Shown here in pieces: positions 1 through 10,975 of a DNA stretch of 64,000 nucleotides (position 1 is the first letter of the stretch; every line of letters starts with the position of its first letter). A program made the position numbers and the translations under genes. The stretch comes from Elmis aenea (lineage: Eukaryota; Arthropoda; Insecta; Coleoptera; Elmidae), in NCBI GenBank assembly GCA_947652605.1, contig OX393578.1:56613415-56677414 (forward strand). The letters are read 5' to 3'. The notes below the pieces were generated by a model. The model did no database searches. It worked only from the letters and a program-made list of their open reading frames with translations, and was not told the DNA's origin.

Positions 1-2309
1 ATTTTAAACGAACTGCACTGTGCAGCCAGAGAAAAATAATATTACAGTTGACGAGCCGGGTATGTAATGTCATCGTTGATGTGGATGGTAGGGGTAGCTA
101 GTATAGTTTCTGCTATGCTACACGGTGTGGTGTAAAATAAACGTTCGTTCGACGTAATTCATTATTTGTTTCTAGTTTTACGATCATAATTTTGATATAC
201 GGTGTTTAATATTACGGCTTTAAATTCCAAAATGAGTGGACAAAGTAAAAGACAACGAAGTTATAATTTTAACACTGACTGGGAAGAGTTATACTGTTTC
301 GTTAATTTTAAAAATAAATGTGTTTGTTTATTGTGCGGCAGTAGCGTTGCAGTGCCGAAAAAACATAATGTTGAACGTCACTTCCAGACAATTCATGCCA
401 CTTTTGATACGAGCTATCCACTTAAGTCTGAAGTGAGAAAGAAAAAAGTAAATCAACTAAAATCAAACCTGTCTGCCCAACAGTCGGTTTTAACTAGACA
501 TGTGGAAAAATCTAAAAATGCCACTATTGCTTCGTTAAAAATTTCTCACATGCTCGCAAAGAAGAAAAAGCCGTACCAGGATGGTGAGTTGTTAAAAGAA
601 GCATTTCTGACTGGCGCCGATTGCTTATTTGAGGGATTTTCTAACAAACGTGAGATTATGTCAGCAATACAAGACTTACAGTTATCAGATAACACCGTCA
701 CAAGAAGAATACATGTCATTTCAACGGACATGCAAACTCAATTAAAGAGCGACTTGGAAACATGTGACTGGTTCTCATTACAATTTGACGAGTCAACTGA
801 TGTATCAGACACAGCACAATTAGCTGTTATGGTGAGAATGGTATTTAGTAACTTCACTGTAAAAGAAGATCTGCTGAAAATATTACCTATGAAAGGACGA
901 ACAACGGGTAACGATATCTATAAGATATTTAGGGCATATTCCAAGTCGATAGATATGCCTTTGCACAAGTTGTCTGCGAAAACCACTGATGGGGCACCAG
1001 CAATGATTGGTAATATCAATGGATTTATTGCCCTCTGCAAGAAAGATGAATCATTTCCAAACTTTATGTCCTACCACTGTATAATTCATCAAGAAGTTCT
1101 GTGTGGTAGAATACTGCCCTTCGGACACGTTATGAAAATAGTTACAAAAATAGTCAACTTAATTCGAGCAGCCCCTTTGCAGCACCGACTTTTCAAGACC
1201 CTATTAGAAGATACTGAAGATAAAGAACCTGATCTCATCCTGCATACTGAAGTACGTTGGCTTAGCAAAGGTAAAGTTCTTACAAGATTTGTAAGGTTGA
1301 TTGAAGATATAAAAAAATATTTCAACACCAAAAATCAAAATTTTGATGAACTAACTGACTCTTGCTGGCTGATGGATTTGGGTTTTCTCACAGACATCAT
1401 GGAAAAATTAAATTTTTTAAACTTGGAGTTGCAGGGAAAAGACAAGCATGTTGCTGCAATGATAGGCTCTGTAAACGCATTTAAAGCAAAACTGGTTTTG
1501 TGGATATCACAGCTGCAGATGAAGTCTCTCGTGCATTTTCCAACTATGAAGAAAATGATAGGTGACAGTGAATTTAACTTGTCATCATTTGTTATGAACC
1601 TTCAAATGATTCAAGAACAGTTTGAAAAGAGATTTCAGCAGTTTACTATCATCGAGCCAATGATCACCTTTCTTATCAATCCTTTTACTTGCAAAGTAAA
1701 TATAACAGAAATAGCTATATCCATTGCAGAGCTTCTTCAAGTTAAAGCAGAAGAACTGGAGTTAGAAATCTTAGATCTTCAGAATGATATTGTGCTAAAA
1801 TCCTATATATCAGATGAGAACTTTTGGAATCTAGTGGACAGAAGAAAGTTTCCATTTTTAAAAAGAGCAGCATACAAGATAAAATCGTTTTTCGGTTCCA
1901 CATACTTGTGCGAATCATTGTTTTCGACCATGAATATCATAAAATCCAAGTACAGATCTCGACTCACCAATGAGCATCTTGATGATTGTGTACGAACAGG
2001 AATATCGCCATATTCTCCTGATTATGAGGCATTAGCCAATAAAATCCAATGCCAAAAATCACATTGACTTTGCCGTTAATATTTTTATAAATAATTTTTA
2101 TGTAATGTAAATTTTTGTGTATTATTTGGTATGTATTTATTTATATAAGAATGTAAAGAATAATTTTTAGGTTAAAATTACACTTTTAGAATAATTTTTT
2201 TTATGTGTATCATTAACTATAAATTTGAAGTAAAAAAAATAGGTGGCGCACGCCGCCCTACCAGTATTCTAGAATGTGCTCTTGGGTGCAAAAAGGTTGG
2301 GGACCCCTG
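1..2309 (+). mobile_element. hAT-superfamily DNA transposon, left end outside window
   Basis: The element carries a hAT transposase gene (202-2067). Its right terminus ends at 2309 with a sequence that reads CAGGGGTCCCCAACC on the reverse strand, a typical hAT terminal inverted repeat. The left terminus and the target duplication would lie before base 1, so completeness cannot be judged. It sits upstream of the first visible exon of the amine transporter in the same orientation, so it is probably in one of that gene's introns. The stretch 2068-2282 is an AT-rich 3' trailer with no other gene. Confidence 0.8.
202..2067 (+). CDS. hAT transposase, BED-finger type (SCAND3/ZBED/GTF2IRD2-like)
   Basis: A single uninterrupted frame of 621 codons. 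The better start is probably the second ATG at 232, which has the context CAAAATG; the frame is then 611 codons. A C2H2/BED-like zinc finger is visible near residues 42-65 (CLLC then H..H). The hAT catalytic acids are probably D196 in the FDESTD motif, D263 in TTDGAPAM and E571 in LCESLFSTMN. The C-terminal part (about 550-610) is the hAT dimerisation region. The family excises and reinserts the element; domesticated relatives exist in animals. No stop or frameshift is seen, unlike nearly all other transposase genes in this window. Recent activity or domestication is possible, and sequence alone cannot separate them. Confidence 0.85.
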   Translation: MFNITALNSKMSGQSKRQRSYNFNTDWEELYCFVNFKNKCVCLLCGSSVAVPKKHNVERHFQTIHATFDTSYPLKSEVRKKKVNQLKSNLSAQQSVLTRHVEKSKNATIASLKISHMLAKKKKPYQDGELLKEAFLTGADCLFEGFSNKREIMSAIQDLQLSDNTVTRRIHVISTDMQTQLKSDLETCDWFSLQFDESTDVSDTAQLAVMVRMVFSNFTVKEDLLKILPMKGRTTGNDIYKIFRAYSKSIDMPLHKLSAKTTDGAPAMIGNINGFIALCKKDESFPNFMSYHCIIHQEVLCGRILPFGHVMKIVTKIVNLIRAAPLQHRLFKTLLEDTEDKEPDLILHTEVRWLSKGKVLTRFVRLIEDIKKYFNTKNQNFDELTDSCWLMDLGFLTDIMEKLNFLNLELQGKDKHVAAMIGSVNAFKAKLVLWISQLQMKSLVHFPTMKKMIGDSEFNLSSFVMNLQMIQEQFEKRFQQFTIIEPMITFLINPFTCKVNITEIAISIAELLQVKAEELELEILDLQNDIVLKSYISDENFWNLVDRRKFPFLKRAAYKIKSFFGSTYLCESLFSTMNIIKSKYRSRLTNEHLDDCVRTGISPYSPDYEALANKIQCQKSH

Positions 2310-3441
2310 CTGTAAGCTGTAACTGTAACATATAAACTAGATCCCCATGTTAATCTTGGTCCTATATATTAAAATCATTTGGAGTAATTTTGTATGTGCT
2401 TTTGATAAACAAAACCAACAGTTTTAAAAACTGTTTGGAGAAGTTTCGCACACTTACAAAACACGAACCACGATTAAAATTTTGTGAATCTAATAACTAA
2501 AAATCAATTTGGTAATTAAGTTTACAAATCTTACACCTACCTGACTTTTAAACAGAAACTGTTACTTTTGTTTTACACGGTTGTACCTATAGGTTACTTA
2601 ATACTTTGTCCTTGTGTTTACTCCAAAATATAAAACTTGCGCCCTTGACCAAAATGTGTAAAGTATTCGTTTTTATGCTTAAGAGATATGATACAGATAA
2701 GACAGTAATCAGTTGGTGTATGCCTTCATTATGAGCCTAGCTGATATCCCAAGTTACTTTACTACCTAAATATCCTAGAATTTCATTGGCAGTGAAAAAA
2801 GTTCCATGTTATATGGCGTTACGTAAAAAAATATATTTGTGTATTGTTTAATTTCATGTTTACTACAAAATAATTACAATACTGTTAATAACTAATCGTT
2901 TTAAACAGCATTTAGATAACAAGATACCAAAAAATTGTTAATAATTCGAAGCTAAACAAACAATTTTGTAAATTAAAAATAATTTGACCACTGATATCGT
3001 TTATTTTTTATTTAATCATAAGTCCATCCATGCACATGAAACAAACTCACAAAAAAAATAATAACCAGCTTAGTAGGTTGTTCCATATCCATTTTGAAAT
3101 CGGTAGTAACTCAAAATTTGAATAAAATTTCACAGTTTTGAATTTATCATTTATGTAATGAATTACTTTAAAGCTTGTTCAGAAGAATTGAACGCGTAAT
3201 TTTTTTTTTTTAATAGAGTGATAAAAACCGAAACTTTAAAGTCGATTTTCTCAAAACGATCTACATGTGATGTGGAACAAAACTCTTGGGTGATGAAATC
3301 GCTTTTATAAAGTGCCTTAAATAACATTTAATCATGAAACATTTACATGTTTATGCTAGTAAAAATAATTACTGTTACCTCTTAAACAAAAAAGAAGGGT
3401 ATTAGTTACTGTGTCTTAAGTAAATTGGATTATTATTTCAG
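2310..3441. other. AT-rich intron or flank, no gene seen
   Basis: This stretch lies between the hAT right end and the splice acceptor at 3440-3441. I see no coding frame of note and no recognisable repeat. Confidence 0.5.
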
Positions 3442-3582
3442 ATGGGTGGTCTCGAATGTGTCATCACTGGGTTAATGGACGAATTCAGTTCTGTCTTCAA
3501 AAATAGGAAATACGCCAGAGAAATCTTTACCTTAGGAGTTATTATAGTATCATTTTCAGTCGCTTTGGTAAATGTGACACCG
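3442..3582 (+). CDS. DAT: Transporter exon (TM8 end to TM9)
   Basis: The exon has 47 codons in phase 0, between a TTATTATTTCAG acceptor and a GTAAGT donor. It codes for the MGGLE...ITGL...DEF stretch and the hydrophobic TM9. Confidence 0.88.
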
Positions 3583-6001
3583 GTAAGTAAGTTTAGTTCA
3601 TATTACCGCAAAAAATAGTATGAAGTTAGGTTTAAGTGTTTTTACTTACAAACAAATAATAATCGTGTCACGGGTTTTAAACAATTTGTGCCGGTGTTGC
3701 AACAAAATACAAACAACAACATTTATATTGTATTAATCTGCGAAACTTTGAATTCAATTTTGTTTTTAAGTAACTATTTGCAATACATTTTTCTTGCAGT
3801 AGGGCGAGACACGAGTTTTTGACTTAAATTAGGTGTTATTGCAAAATATTAATGGTTTAAATCTGTTAATACGTTTTGGTAACTTTTTCCATCGCGTTTT
3901 ATGTGGTTTTTTAAAATTCAAAATCACTTTTGAATGTACTTTTCGTATTTAAATAACGTTAAATGAATTTTTATACCTGTTGTTAAAATAAAATGTTTGA
4001 CCCATATTTTGCACATTAATTTTTATTGTAATTTTTAGGGTGGAATTTACATGTTTCACTTATTCGATACTTATGCTGCTGGTATATCACTTCTGTGTTC
4101 AGCGTTGTTTGAGGCTGTAGCCGTGGCTTGGTTTTATGGTAAGCTTGCAGTTGTTTTAGGTATTTTTAAATTTAATTCCTCTTTGTCATTTTAGGACTAG
4201 ACAGATTTACGCAAGACGTTGAAGCCATGTTGGGAAGTAAGCCAGGATTCTTTTGGAGAATCTGTTGGAAATTTATTAGTCCGCTGTTTATTATTGTAAG
4301 TAGATGAATAAGTCTTTAGACCACCATATTTAAGACCATAGCATTTTAGCTTTTAATAGAAAAAAACTTCATTCACACGTTATTGTCATCTAAAAAGCAA
4401 TTATTAATCCTTATTTGATGAATATTGAAGACTATCGTCTATGCATTTTTTCTGGCATACATCTCTTAAACTGAAACAACACACATTTTTCAGTAAAAAA
4501 CAAATAAATTATAAACCTTAACTTCTTCTGTTTACTCACAGATCCTTTTGTCCTTAAGGTTGACGACCTTGGGTTTAAGTTTCCAATTTTCTTTATCCTT
4601 TTTATCAATTTTTTCCAGTTCGTTGCCAACAACAGAGCGTCACGATATGTTTTTGCTAGAATCTGATTAAGGCTGTGTTTATTGCATCAACAACATTAAA
4701 AGTAAATGTTTTGCAGAGTTATACGTGCCACTGGCCATTTCTTTCGGAAAAATAGGGGGAAAACTGAAGAGTTGAATAATAAAAGTAATTTTTGCGAGCG
4801 CGTTGGCCATGAAACCGTCAGAGATAAAATTGTAATTCTTCTATTTATCAATGCGCGCATCCTTTGCAAGTACAATGGTGCAAATATTTAAAAAAAATCT
4901 TAAACGGTGCCGGAGGAAAACGCGAAAAACGAGACCCTTGTAAAAACGGTTTTCCTTATGTTAAACGCCCATTCAAGTCGCATAGATATAGTTATACAGA
5001 TAAACCACAAATTCTCAAATCATAGGGGTTTAGCAGAAGTTTCGTTTTTGACGTTTTTCTCCGGAACGGTTTAAGATTTTTTTAAAAACTTTGCACCATT
5101 TTATTTGCAAAGGATGCGCGCATTGGTAAATAAAAAAAAATCGGTTTTATCTTTGACGGTTTTATGGCCAACGCAATGGCAAAAATTACTTTAATTGTTC
5201 AACTTTTCATGTTTTCTCCTATTTTTCCGAAGGAAATGGCCAGTAGCACGTATAACTCTGCAAAACTTTTAATTTTGATGTTCTTGATGCAATAAACACA
5301 ACCTTGATCAGATTCTAGCGCCATATCGTAACCTTCCCTGGTAATATTCCTTTTATTTAAGGTTTTTCCCCTGCTTGTAGCCAATTCTTTTATTCTATCC
5401 ATTCAGTTTTTCTTTACGCTGTCTCTCTTTTTTTCTTTCTTGTGTTTTTGTTCCTTATCACCTTCCTTATTACTTCCACTTCCTTACTACTTCTACTTCT
5501 TTCTGGATTCATTCTTGTTATGGTTCCATACCTGTTCAAACCTGTCAAAGTACAGATACGTCAAAATAAAATTCCACAGTCCAATATTTTGCAAATTTTT
5601 TGTGGCATGATCGAATTCCTTTTAGTTCTTTTAATTTCCGTAATACTTTTATTCCTTATGTGTTGCAGGGCGTAGTAACATTTGGTCTTATATACAGTCA
5701 GCCATTGCAATATAATGACTACTTCTATCCAAGCTGGGCAGAAGGTGTTGGGTGGTGTTTGGCCCTCTCTTCAGTAGCAATGATTCCTATTATAGCCATC
5801 ATGCAAGTGTTAAAGACACCAGGCACGCTAAAAGAGGTAAGTCCTTCCGATTTGGTTTTGTGGAAAATCCTCGACTCAATCTTGTTTTTTTCTTGTCTTT
5901 AGCGGATAGCAATCTGTATTTCCCCAGTTGAAGAACACGAGCAACTACGCGAAACAAAACTAGTAAGCAGATTCAAAGCTAAACATTGGCTTTTTGTATA
6001 A
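3442..6001 (+). CDS. DAT: Sodium-dependent amine (dopamine-like) transporter, SLC6 family, 3' part
   Basis: Five exons, 3442-3582, 4039-4138, 4195-4295, 5669-5836 and 5903-6001, join in frame through GT-AG introns and give the last 202 residues. The family carries monoamines into neurons with Na+ and Cl-. The visible part runs from the end of TM8 (MGGLE...) through TM9-TM12. It contains the dopamine-transporter-like segments [15 protein letters not shown] and FRICWKF-type [10 protein letters not shown], then [11 protein letters not shown]. The C terminus, KHWLFV, resembles the HWLKV end of animal dopamine transporters. An octopamine or serotonin transporter is less likely because their TM10 sequences differ. 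Earlier exons must lie left of the window. No disruption is seen. The symbol reflects family resemblance only. Confidence 0.88.
4039..4138 (+). CDS. DAT: Transporter exon (TM9-TM10 loop and TM10)
   Basis: The exon has 100 nt and starts with GGIYMF after a TTTTTAG acceptor. It ends after the first base of a glycine codon at a GTAAGC donor. The [11 protein letters not shown] end is diagnostic of SLC6 monoamine transporters. Confidence 0.88.
4195..4295 (+). CDS. DAT: Transporter exon (intracellular loop and TM11)
   Basis: The exon has 101 nt and completes the split glycine codon. It codes for [13 protein letters not shown] and the start of TM11, and ends at a GTAAGT donor. The preceding intron is only 56 bp. 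Confidence 0.88.
4640..5335. mobile_element. Foldback (long inverted repeat) element in transporter intron
   Basis: The left half (about 4640-4985) and right half (about 5000-5335) are imperfect reverse complements. For example, the GCAGAGTTATACGTGCCACTGGCC block near 4714 is answered by GGCCAGTAGCACGTATAACTCTGC near 5238. There is no transposase frame; the open frames here are by-products of the repeat. The class is unknown. A Tc1/mariner-derived MITE is possible, but the termini are not clear. Confidence 0.65.
5336..5580 (-). pseudogene. Non-LTR retrotransposon C-terminal relic
   Basis: On the - strand, broken pieces resemble the C-terminal region of the LINE at 37.4-38.0 kb: [13 protein letters not shown] against WYGHVMRMNPDRL, and [14 protein letters not shown] against WMDQIRDWGAERGKT. 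The remainder is degenerate and abuts the foldback element. Confidence 0.4.
5669..5836 (+). CDS. DAT: Transporter exon (TM11-TM12)
   Basis: The exon has 56 codons and starts after TGTTGCAG. It codes for the end of TM11, the extracellular [11 protein letters not shown] loop and TM12, and ends LKTPGTLKE at GTAAGT. The upstream intron holds the foldback element and the LINE relic. Confidence 0.88.
5903..6001 (+). CDS. DAT: Transporter terminal exon
   Basis: The exon has 32 codons plus TAA and starts after TTGTCTTTAG. It is the cytoplasmic C-terminal tail ending KHWLFV, a possible PDZ-type ligand. Confidence 0.85.
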   Translation, partial: RIAICISPVEEHEQLRETKLVSRFKAKHWLFV

Positions 6002-6486
6002 GTCGAAAAGTGTGTACTTAATAAGGTCGTCAGCATCTCCGCATGTTGAAGAACGTTTTATCTGTTAGAGATAAAGCAATGGTAACTGAATATAATCAAA
6101 TATTTGTATGCTTACATATGGACCAATAGAAGTAGTTTTACTGCAAAACGCGTTATTTACAGAGCATTGGAACAAGTTTTAATTGATTACAGAAACAGGC
6201 TCACGTTTTAAGGTGTTTATGCGAAAAAATACGAATTTTGAACGGATACGGCTTAAAGAGAATTCAAAAATTTAACGGTCTTGTGCTATTTGGGTCAAAA
6301 TCAAGGACGGGGCAATCCTAATTTTTCAATTTGCGCAATATTTTAGATTAAAAAGCAATTGATTTTACTTTTCATATCTCTTGTACGATTAAAAAAGATT
6401 TTATTTCACTCTTAATTAATGATCAAAAGTTTTATAATGTGTTTGAGTATCGGTTTTGTAAAGTTTTGTTTTTAATATGTTTTTTC

Positions 6487-6492
6487 AATAAA
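6487..6492 (+). terminator. Candidate polyadenylation signal of the transporter gene
   Basis: AATAAA lies 486 bases after the stop codon and is the first good match downstream. The implied 3' UTR is about 0.5 kb. Confidence 0.5.
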
Positions 6493-7160
6493 AGTTACAG
6501 ACGTAATTATAGCGTCTTTGAAGCAATTATAAGATAAAGTTTTGCTAATTTTGTATTTGTTCATGTACATAGACGCATAAAGACAATGTTACCATTATTA
6601 AGAAAATTTTCGCGGCTAGGACATACAAAGCTACAAGGGCCGTTCAAACTTAATCAGGAAATTAGCAAGGCATTATTTTAACGAATAAAAGTTATTTTAT
6701 AATATTTTATCACTACAGCCACCGACCAGGAAGATTCCTTGCTGTAAGAAGCAACATGTTCGCCCAGTCCAAAAATGCTTCGATAATTTTATCATTTGAC
6801 TGAAACTTTTTACTTCCTGAAATTCTAAATAAAAATTGAAAGTAGCAAAATATTGCTTCATTGTCATTAATAGGAGTGATAAAATCCTAGGACATTTCAC
6901 TTTGTATGGAGTTGGTAAAATAACTGGTAAATTTGGGGTAAATAGGGAAGCAAACACATCTATGTATATGCTATTTTCAAAATAAATGTATTTGCACTTC
7001 CGTTTACCAATAAAATTTTCATTGATGAAAATATTAATGATTTAGAAAGTAATTTAAACAACAATTCATCTGGCTGTCATTTCAATATTTGAGGTGTTTT
7101 TTTTACAATCTCTTAAACACTTCCAACACTAATTTTTATCCTTTTTTTTAACAATCCATT
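6493..7160. other. AT-rich intergenic DNA, no gene seen
   Basis: No coding frame with support and no recognisable element ends. Confidence 0.4.
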
Positions 7161-7164
7161 CATA

Positions 7165-7340
7165 GCCTATCTACCCTCGCGGGGTAAAGCATCCTTTTTT
7201 CTTTTTTTTTCTGGCGTTTTTTTTTGGAATTGAGTTCTTTTGTGTTTTCGTCTTTTCTTTTATTGCCTTTTTCATGTTCTTTTTTATTCCTGTTGTCACT
7301 TCCGATGTACTCTTGTTATCGTTTCTTATTATTTTTTAAA
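7165..7340 (-). mobile_element. LINE 3'-end fragment
   Basis: The CTATCTACCCTCGCGGGGTAA segment near 7172 matches the 3' end of the LINE at 10976-12560 (CTATCTACCCTCACGGGTGTAA near 11008). Only a short T-rich fragment follows. Confidence 0.35.
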
Positions 7341-9191
7341 AAAATTTATTTTCTTTCCCGTGCCCTAATTTTTGTACAGGGCTTAAAACAATTGATGGCT
7401 ATTTTAGATGTTTACTGCAATTTTTAGATAAACCTTAAATGTCTTGAGCGGCATAATTTAGAAATTTCACGAACCTCTATTCTCTTATATTCCAAAATAA
7501 AGACATTAACTTTTCGTCCATTGCTTTGGATAATTGAATTTGCAGCTCTTGGCACATGCGGCTTATTTTTGACGCAAATTGTTTCGTCCTTAAAGGTTTT
7601 TGCCCATTCAAAAACCTTAGTTTTGGAAAGACGATTATTCTACATTGTCCAAAAAGTGTAGTGAAATTTTTGGTAAATTAACCCCTTGTTTCGCTAAATA
7701 TTTGATAAAAATATATAAATTTTTCTCTGCTACAATAAACAGAGGTTTCAGACATGGTATTTGCAACAATCAAAATAATAAACAAACTAATAAATTGTTA
7801 TGAATATGTAGACAAGGGCTAAAGACAATCTTCAATTTACTTGGTTTTTAATTTTTTTAATTAAAATTGGTGTTTATATGTAAACCTTGTTAAACAGTCC
7901 AACAAATAATAGTTGAAGGATTAACTTTTAAAAACCTGGTTAATTTGATCGCCCCTAGTAGATTTTTTGGCGAACTTTTTCCCAAACCTTACGTAAGTAA
8001 AGAAAGGAACACAGTGATTTTGTAGCTTATTCATGAATCGTAAAACTTTATCTTGTGTATTTAACATCACAACATTTAAGGCTTTAAATTTCAGTAATTT
8101 AAAGAAAAATCTACTATAACTGAAAATTCCAGTTAAGTTTTGTGAATTGCTGTGTCAAATAAGGACTTTTCAATATAATGCTTCCTTGGTTATTTGACAA
8201 CAAAAATACAAAAGCTTTTTAATTAATAAACAAAACTAGTTCTCTCTAGAGCTTGTTCAATTACTCATGCTTTACAATGTTTTTGCACTTTATTTGCTAA
8301 TTTCTGCTCCAAAAGTATGTTTTTGACTTTACTTAAGCAAAATGTAAAACTTAAGTTTTTTTTTTGTAATCGAAACACGACAATTGTATGTATTTTAATT
8401 GTTTTTGTGTTATTCTGTGAGTTATAGGTTGAACTATGAGTATTAGTTTTGTATTACTTTAACTTTGACTTAATTTTGAATAGTTTTCTTGGATTTAAAG
8501 TACTTAAAAGTCCAGATAAATTAGGAATTTATCATATCATCTTAGTTATAGCATCAGGGGTTCTCAAACTGTTTATTTTCGTTCATCGAATAAGTACACT
8601 TCTGCCATAATTACAGATCTTTTGTTACCGTTAAGGTAGTTTGATTTAAGTCTTGAAAATTATGCGTTTTTAATAATTTTCTGCATTTTTTATATGTGAG
8701 CGCATTATTTGTGGCTCGCTCTGTACTATTTTAAAATCCCTTGCATAATATCATGGATCTGCGCTGGTCGTGTATCATTGAAGTCATCGTCTATACTCTT
8801 TTAGAATAAGTAGGGCTTTTTATGTTAATAATAAATTATTTTTTATATAGTTTTGTTCTCAGTACAAAAGATGAACGTGCCAAATAGATTAATGAAGCAG
8901 TTAATGTTGAATATTTGTATAAAAAAATATCTGAAAGATGAAGTGAAAATTTGTTAAATAGTAATTTTGTAGGATTATTACTATTTGATGTCATAGTTTT
9001 AGAGCTTTAAGTGTTCAGGTTGATTGTATTGTTTTTACTGTGAAAATAATTGGAGAGTAGTAATCGCGATGTAGAAAAAAATATTTTGGTACATAACCCA
9101 TATTATTGTGAGTTAGGAGATTTTTCCTTTCATTTTTGTACTGTTGGCCGTATTCAGATTAACAATCTGCATTTATTTACCGTATTAGATA
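7341..9191. other. AT-rich intergenic DNA
   Basis: There is no gene. At 8557 the sequence CAGGGGTTCTCAAACTG looks like a single hAT terminus, but I found no matching right end. Confidence 0.4.
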
Positions 9192-9513
9192 CAGGATGTT
9201 CAAAATAATTAATATAATAGTTGGCCCAATGTTTTAGGTTTTTGCAAAGATGGAAATATAATGTTTTGCTTTAAGAAATATTTCATGAAAGTTATTGGGA
9301 TTACAGCCTAAATAGCAATAACTTAAATAAAAGAAATTTTATCAATTAATTTAAATATCACGTTTGAGATGTGTGTGCGAATTAACGCTGGTCTTAAACT
9401 TCCTATGTTAGTACTTCATTTACAAAATTACAGATCAAGGCTGTTTGAAGTTTTTGTGTGCTTAGTTAGTAGATTGTTACGCATTATACGATTAAAACAT
9501 TTTGAACATGCTG
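9192..9513. mobile_element. Tc1/mariner-type MITE
   Basis: The 322-bp segment is bounded by TA. It begins CAGGATGTTCAAAAT and ends with the reverse complement of CAGCATGTTCAAAAT. It has no coding capacity. Confidence 0.6.
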
Positions 9514-9906
9514 TATAACTAAGGGTCCAATAAATTTCTTTAGGCTGGTCCAAAGAAATCCAGTTAATAACCAGTGTAGGAGGTTTCATGTTAATAAAAA
9601 CCTAGTTAATAAGTGTTAGCTGCTAAGGTGTAAGAAAATATGTAATTCGACGTGAAATTCACAAACAATTCTGCCTTCATTGTTTGGGAATACTTCATTG
9701 CCAATATATACAAAAAAAAACTTGTTAAAATTAGGAAGATATATTTGCGGCTGATGTCAACTGAATGTTAAATGTTGTAATGAATTGTTAAATGTTTTTA
9801 AATATAAATAAATCGTTAAGGGCTTTAAGTTACAGTCACGAAATATCGAAATATTTTATTTACTAAAAATCACAATAAGTTACAGGTCGGTCTACATGGT
9901 CTACAA

Positions 9907-10122
9907 CAGCGGTTGCCAAACTTTTTGACCTCACGGACCAGTTAATTCATAATTTAAATCCTGCGGACCACTAATAGGATTTTTTAAGTGTTAAATATAT
10001 TTATAAAAAAAAAATTGTGATCAAAGAACACATAAAAAGTATATTCCACATTTTTCTGCGGACCAGCGAAATTTTCTCGCGGACCACTAGTGGTCCGCGG
10101 ACCACCACTTTGGCAACCGCTG
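9907..10122. mobile_element. hAT MITE with perfect 8-bp target duplication
   Basis: The 216-bp element begins CAGCGGTTGCCAAAC and ends with TTTGGCAACCGCTG. The flanks are identical 8-mers, GTCTACAA at 9899-9906 and 10123-10130, which is the hAT signature. It contains repeated GCGGACCA motifs and no gene. Confidence 0.9.
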
Positions 10123-10639
10123 GTCTACAACACTCAACAACAGTACATTATTAAATGTCAATAATTGGCAACTTTACTTTGTAAATTAACGATTATTAAT
10201 GTTGTTTAAAGTTTATTGTGCGTGTTTTATATAAAATACGCAACGATGGGTGTATAAAAAAGGTTCTTTTCAATGACTGCAAGAAGAGAGGATTTTGGAA
10301 TGGTGGAAAAATAATTTTAGCAAGGTAAGTTTTGTTACCAATTACATTTTAGGTTACATATCTTTAATAAAAACCAGTTCCTTACGAACTAATGTTCTCG
10401 GTTTAAATTTTATAAAGTGCGAGGGTTTATTTTTATGTAATAAGTTGTCAAAATCAGAATTGTCATTTTGGTAAATAGCTGTGATCTGAAGAGAAAAGTT
10501 TCATCAAAGTACATTGAGTCTGAATGGAATTACCTACAACTTTTTCTTGCCAAACTTAAGTGAAATTAAACTTAAGCATCGAAGTGTAATAATATTTTTC
10601 ACAAATGAGGATATGAATCAAAATTTATACACCAAAGAA
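10123..10639. other. AT-rich intergenic DNA, no gene seen
   Basis: No supported coding frame or repeat end. Confidence 0.4.
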
Positions 10640-10960
10640 TGATCGACGTGTAACTCCACCTTTAGTCCAAGTAAAATTTTGGTCTAAGCAGTTTCGCCGG
10701 GGTCAGGACCCCATACAGGATGTTTTAAAATCAGATCGACTAGTTGAGGCAAGAACTGGAGACTTGGTTAAAAAAATTGAAGATTGGGTGCTGACAGGGA
10801 AGTTGGGGCATCTGAAACTAATGTTTGGAAAGTTTTGGACGACGATTTGGGTATGAAGAAAGTGTATGCGCATTGGATTCGAAGGCTGCTTACGCAGAAG
10901 CAAAAACGTGTCAGGAAAGAAATTTACTAAGGAAATTTTATCGTTTCACAGGCTAAGAGT
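10640..10960 (+). pseudogene. Mariner transposase relic
   Basis: Pieces in different frames match the helix-turn-helix part of mariner transposases: KIEDWVLTG, then DDDLGMKKVYAHWIRRLLTQ and KQKRVRK. At least one frameshift separates them. No catalytic domain or terminal repeat is visible here. Confidence 0.6.
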
Positions 10961-10975
10961 TTTTTCCTCGATTTT

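Noticed and set aside
5442..5675. Leucine-rich small membrane protein before the transporter exon
   Set aside because: It overlaps a LINE relic and an intron polypyrimidine stretch and runs into the splice acceptor at 5668.
8557..8573. Another hAT element start
   Set aside because: One terminus-like word only; no matching end or target duplication found.
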